From Rhizobium sp. (GTDB lineage Bacteria > Pseudomonadota > Alphaproteobacteria > Rhizobiales > Rhizobiaceae): a DNA stretch of 10,535 bases. The notes beneath the pieces are model-generated. The model had not been told where the DNA came from. It saw only the letters and a list, made by a program, of their open reading frames with translations, and did no database searches. The stretch's first letter is position 1; each line of letters begins with the position of its first letter. Both the position numbers and the translations under genes were made by a program. This document shows positions 7,819 through 10,535 of this stretch, piece by piece. Location of the stretch: positions 87,889 through 98,423 of the forward strand of contig DPXQ01000164.1 in the NCBI GenBank assembly GCA_003527225.1. Reading direction: 5' to 3'.

Positions 7819-7846
7819 CGATAACGCCGACCGTGTTGCACCCTTC

Positions 7847-8347
7847 TCACCCCTTGGTCATGCGCTGAGCGACCGGCGTCTTCCACACGAATTGGTGCAC
7901 GAGGACGGCACCGACGTGCACGACGATCAGTATCCACATCAAGAGCTTCATCGGTCCGCCATGCGGCCCACCCTCCGCCTCGACGCCACCGTAATAGGCC
8001 AGCGCGCCGCTGATAGGCATGGCGAAGAACAGCAAGTAGAAAGCGCCACTGGAGACCTTTGCGGCAAGCCGTCCAAGCGGCGGCTCTTCGGCGGGCGCCT
8101 CAGGAGCACCATGGGTGAGGCGCAGGATGACGCGGATGACGGCGAGACAGAGCACGGCAATGCCGACATAGGCATGGATATTGGCCGATGCGATCATGTC
8201 GGGGGTGGGGGTTTGCCCCTCTTCCACCGCTTCGGAAAGCTCTTCCATCGCTTCGGCAAAGAGCAGGTTGAACAGGATGAGACCGGCCATCAGCCAGTGG
8301 ATAAGGCGCTGCGGAATGGAATAGGACAAAACGGGGGAGGACGCCAT
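7847..8347 (-). CDS. Cytochrome b561 family di-haem membrane protein
   Basis: Inner-membrane b-type cytochrome of the CybB/b561 family (Ni-hydrogenase cytochrome b-like fold, PF01292); relatives move electrons between quinol and other carriers such as superoxide. It has 166 residues, close to E. coli CybB (about 176). Four helices lie at about 15-31, 53-75, 98-118 and 132-155. Candidate haem ligands are H17 (RLIHWLMAG), H58 (ANIHAYVG), H144 and H151 (VVHVGAVLVHQFVW). The post-helix-2 signature VIRVILRLTHGAPEAP is present. The frame stays open to 8428, but I start at ATG 8347 because GAAAGG lies 7 bases upstream and MASSPVLSYSIPQRLIHW is the family's normal N-terminus; the longer form would add a segment that overlaps the lpd terminator. 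It is transcribed after lpd but separated from it by that terminator. The natural partner is unknown. Confidence 0.92.
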   Translation of the reverse strand: MASSPVLSYSIPQRLIHWLMAGLILFNLLFAEAMEELSEAVEEGQTPTPDMIASANIHAYVGIAVLCLAVIRVILRLTHGAPEAPAEEPPLGRLAAKVSSGAFYLLFFAMPISGALAYYGGVEAEGGPHGGPMKLLMWILIVVHVGAVLVHQFVWKTPVAQRMTKG

Positions 8348-8354
8348 TTTCTTG

Positions 8355-8360
8355 CCTTTC
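8355..8360 (-). promoter_or_regulatory. Ribosome binding site deciding the cytochrome b561 start
   Basis: GAAAGG on the minus strand, 7 bases before ATG 8347. It supports the 166-residue form over the 193-residue reading that begins at 8428. Confidence 0.7.
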
Positions 8361-8397
8361 GTCAATCGGTTAGGGGCAATTACGTCCAGATGATAAA

Positions 8398-8426
8398 GGC
8401 CGCGCCCTGCATGGCAAGACGCGGCC
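8398..8426 (-). terminator. Intrinsic terminator downstream of lpd
   Basis: A perfect 7-bp GC stem, GGCCGCG (8426-8420) with CGCGGCC (8404-8398), with a 15-base loop. On the minus strand it is followed by TTTATC. It begins 38 bases after the lpd stop and lies 50 bases before the cytochrome b561 start, so it should end the lpd transcript. The U-tract is short, so termination may be partial. Confidence 0.65.
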
Positions 8427-8464
8427 ACTAAAATGACGAAGAATTAATCCGTCAGGACGATGAA

Positions 8465-9871
<1,407 letters not shown>

Positions 9872-9879
9872 CGTATCGT

Positions 9880-9885
9880 TCCTTC
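9880..9885 (-). promoter_or_regulatory. Ribosome binding site deciding the lpd start
   Basis: GAAGGA on the minus strand, 8 bases before ATG 9871. It excludes the 25-residue N-terminal extension that the open frame would allow. Confidence 0.75.
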
Positions 9886-9908
9886 GACTGTTGCAGTGCC
9901 GTCGCCCG

Positions 9909-10415
9909 TCAGGCCTTGGGCGAACATTGTTTGAATGTGAAGACATCCCGCGGCGTGGCCGTCATGGCATCCCCATAGGAGGATGCCGCGATCGCCGGTC
10001 CGAAACCCGGCAGGACGAGACTGTAGGGCGCATCCGCGCCCTCCAGCGGCAGAAGGTCAACCTCTCCAGTCGCCTTGTCGGCCGCATAGATAATGCCCTT
10101 CCAAACGGTGCAGGCGGCGATGTCCGCGCCTGTCACGTCGCCTTCTGGGCAATTGTCGAGGGCCATCGCCACCGGCCGTTCGATCTCGGGGTCGTAGAGC
10201 ACATGGCCATCGATCGTCATCTTGCCGACCGCGCCGACCAGCGAGAAGCGATGGCTGAGGGGCGTATTGTCGCCACTGGCCTGGAAGCGGATTTCGATCT
10301 TGGCTTCCGGTTCCGCATAGACGGCGCGTTCAATCGGGCAATCAGCGGCGGCGGCAACCGGGTAAGACCCGATCATCCAGGCTGCAGCGATGAACGACGT
10401 CAGCCGGATCTTCAT
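9909..10415 (-). CDS. Secreted four-cysteine protein of unknown function
   Basis: I do not recognise a family. It has 168 residues with a clear Sec signal peptide: MKIR, a hydrophobic core (about 5-20), then PVAAAADC with cleavage probably at 23/24. The mature part would be periplasmic, about 145 residues. It contains four cysteines at 26, 89, 102 and 164, which could make two disulfides. The cysteine just after the AAA site is not in a convincing lipobox (AAAD-C rather than L-A/S-G/A-C), so I do not call it a lipoprotein. No catalytic motif is evident. The start ATG at 10415 is one base after the stop of the LysE-family gene (TGAGATG), with AAGGG 9 bases upstream inside that gene, so the two are translationally coupled. 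lpd follows 37 bases downstream. The gene is real by context and signal peptide; its role is open. Confidence 0.82.
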   Translation of the reverse strand: MKIRLTSFIAAAWMIGSYPVAAAADCPIERAVYAEPEAKIEIRFQASGDNTPLSHRFSLVGAVGKMTIDGHVLYDPEIERPVAMALDNCPEGDVTGADIAACTVWKGIIYAADKATGEVDLLPLEGADAPYSLVLPGFGPAIAASSYGDAMTATPRDVFTFKQCSPKA

Positions 10416-10416
10416 C

Positions 10417-10535
10417 TCAGTTCGCCCTTGCCGCCGCGAGCTTCAGGCCGAAGGCGATGAAGACCAGTCCGGACGCCCGGTTGATCCACTTGCTCATGCG
10501 GGAAAAGACCGCGCGCATGCGCGGCGTGGTCATGA
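10417..10535 (-). CDS. LysE/RhtB family exporter, C-terminal end (cut by right edge)
   Basis: Only the last 38 complete codons are in the window. They read from MTTPRMRAVFSRM through WINRASGLVFIAFGLKLAAARAN to a TGA at 10419-10417. The pattern R-x3-W-I-N-R-A-S-G-x-V-F-I-x-F-G-L-K-L is the normal last amphipathic stretch and sixth helix of LysE/RhtB amino-acid exporters. The frame has no start that would fit a small gene, and it stays open to the edge. The substrate cannot be told from this part. The stop is followed after one base by the ATG of the four-cysteine gene, which implies a shared transcript. Confidence 0.82.
   Translation of the reverse strand, partial: MTTPRMRAVFSRMSKWINRASGLVFIAFGLKLAAARAN

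Overview
The window is a chromosomal housekeeping segment from an alphaproteobacterium, most likely Rhizobiaceae (the Rhizobium/Agrobacterium/Sinorhizobium group). This rests on the GC-rich codon use, the alphaproteobacterial F1 gene order atpH-atpA, the protein sequences (AtpH, AtpA, PriA and Lpd all read as rhizobial), and the neighbourhood of an lpd-type gene, xerC, priA and the atp operon. I cannot name genus or species from sequence alone.

Layout, left to right. (1) 1-1578, minus strand: the start of the F1 ATP synthase operon, atpH followed by the N-terminal two thirds of atpA, which runs off the left edge. The two genes overlap by one base (TGATG). (2) 1579-1837: an AT-richer gap that holds the likely atp promoter and leader. 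(3) 1838-2221, minus: a small four-helix membrane protein resembling DUF4345. (4) 2370-4571, minus: priA, the replication-restart helicase. (5) 4671-5570, minus: a lysophospholipid-acyltransferase-like protein. (6) 5711-6646, plus: a tyrosine recombinase, best called XerC, divergent from the acyltransferase. (7) 6709-7818, plus: a secreted or membrane-anchored TraB/GumN (TIKI-like) protein. (8) 7847-8347, minus: a cytochrome b561-type di-haem membrane protein, convergent with the TraB/GumN gene. (9) 8465-9871, minus: dihydrolipoamide dehydrogenase (lpd), followed by a likely intrinsic terminator. (10) 9909-10415, minus: a secreted four-cysteine protein of unknown function. (11) 10417-10535, minus: the C-terminus of a LysE/RhtB-family exporter, cut by the right edge.

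How the genes fit together. Genes at both ends serve energy metabolism: ATP synthase on the left, and the E3 subunit of 2-oxoacid dehydrogenases on the right. In rhizobia an lpd copy in this neighbourhood follows the suc genes, so this E3 probably serves the 2-oxoglutarate dehydrogenase complex; that is inference, because sucAB lie outside the window. PriA and XerC act in chromosome maintenance (fork restart and dimer resolution). The acyltransferase, DUF4345-like protein, cytochrome b561 and TraB/GumN protein act in or at the membrane and show no obvious joint pathway.

I found no mobile element, CRISPR array, RNA gene, prophage gene or convincing new multi-gene system. The less understood parts are the DUF4345-like protein, the HX5D acyltransferase, the TraB/GumN protein, and the coupled LysE and four-cysteine gene pair upstream of lpd.
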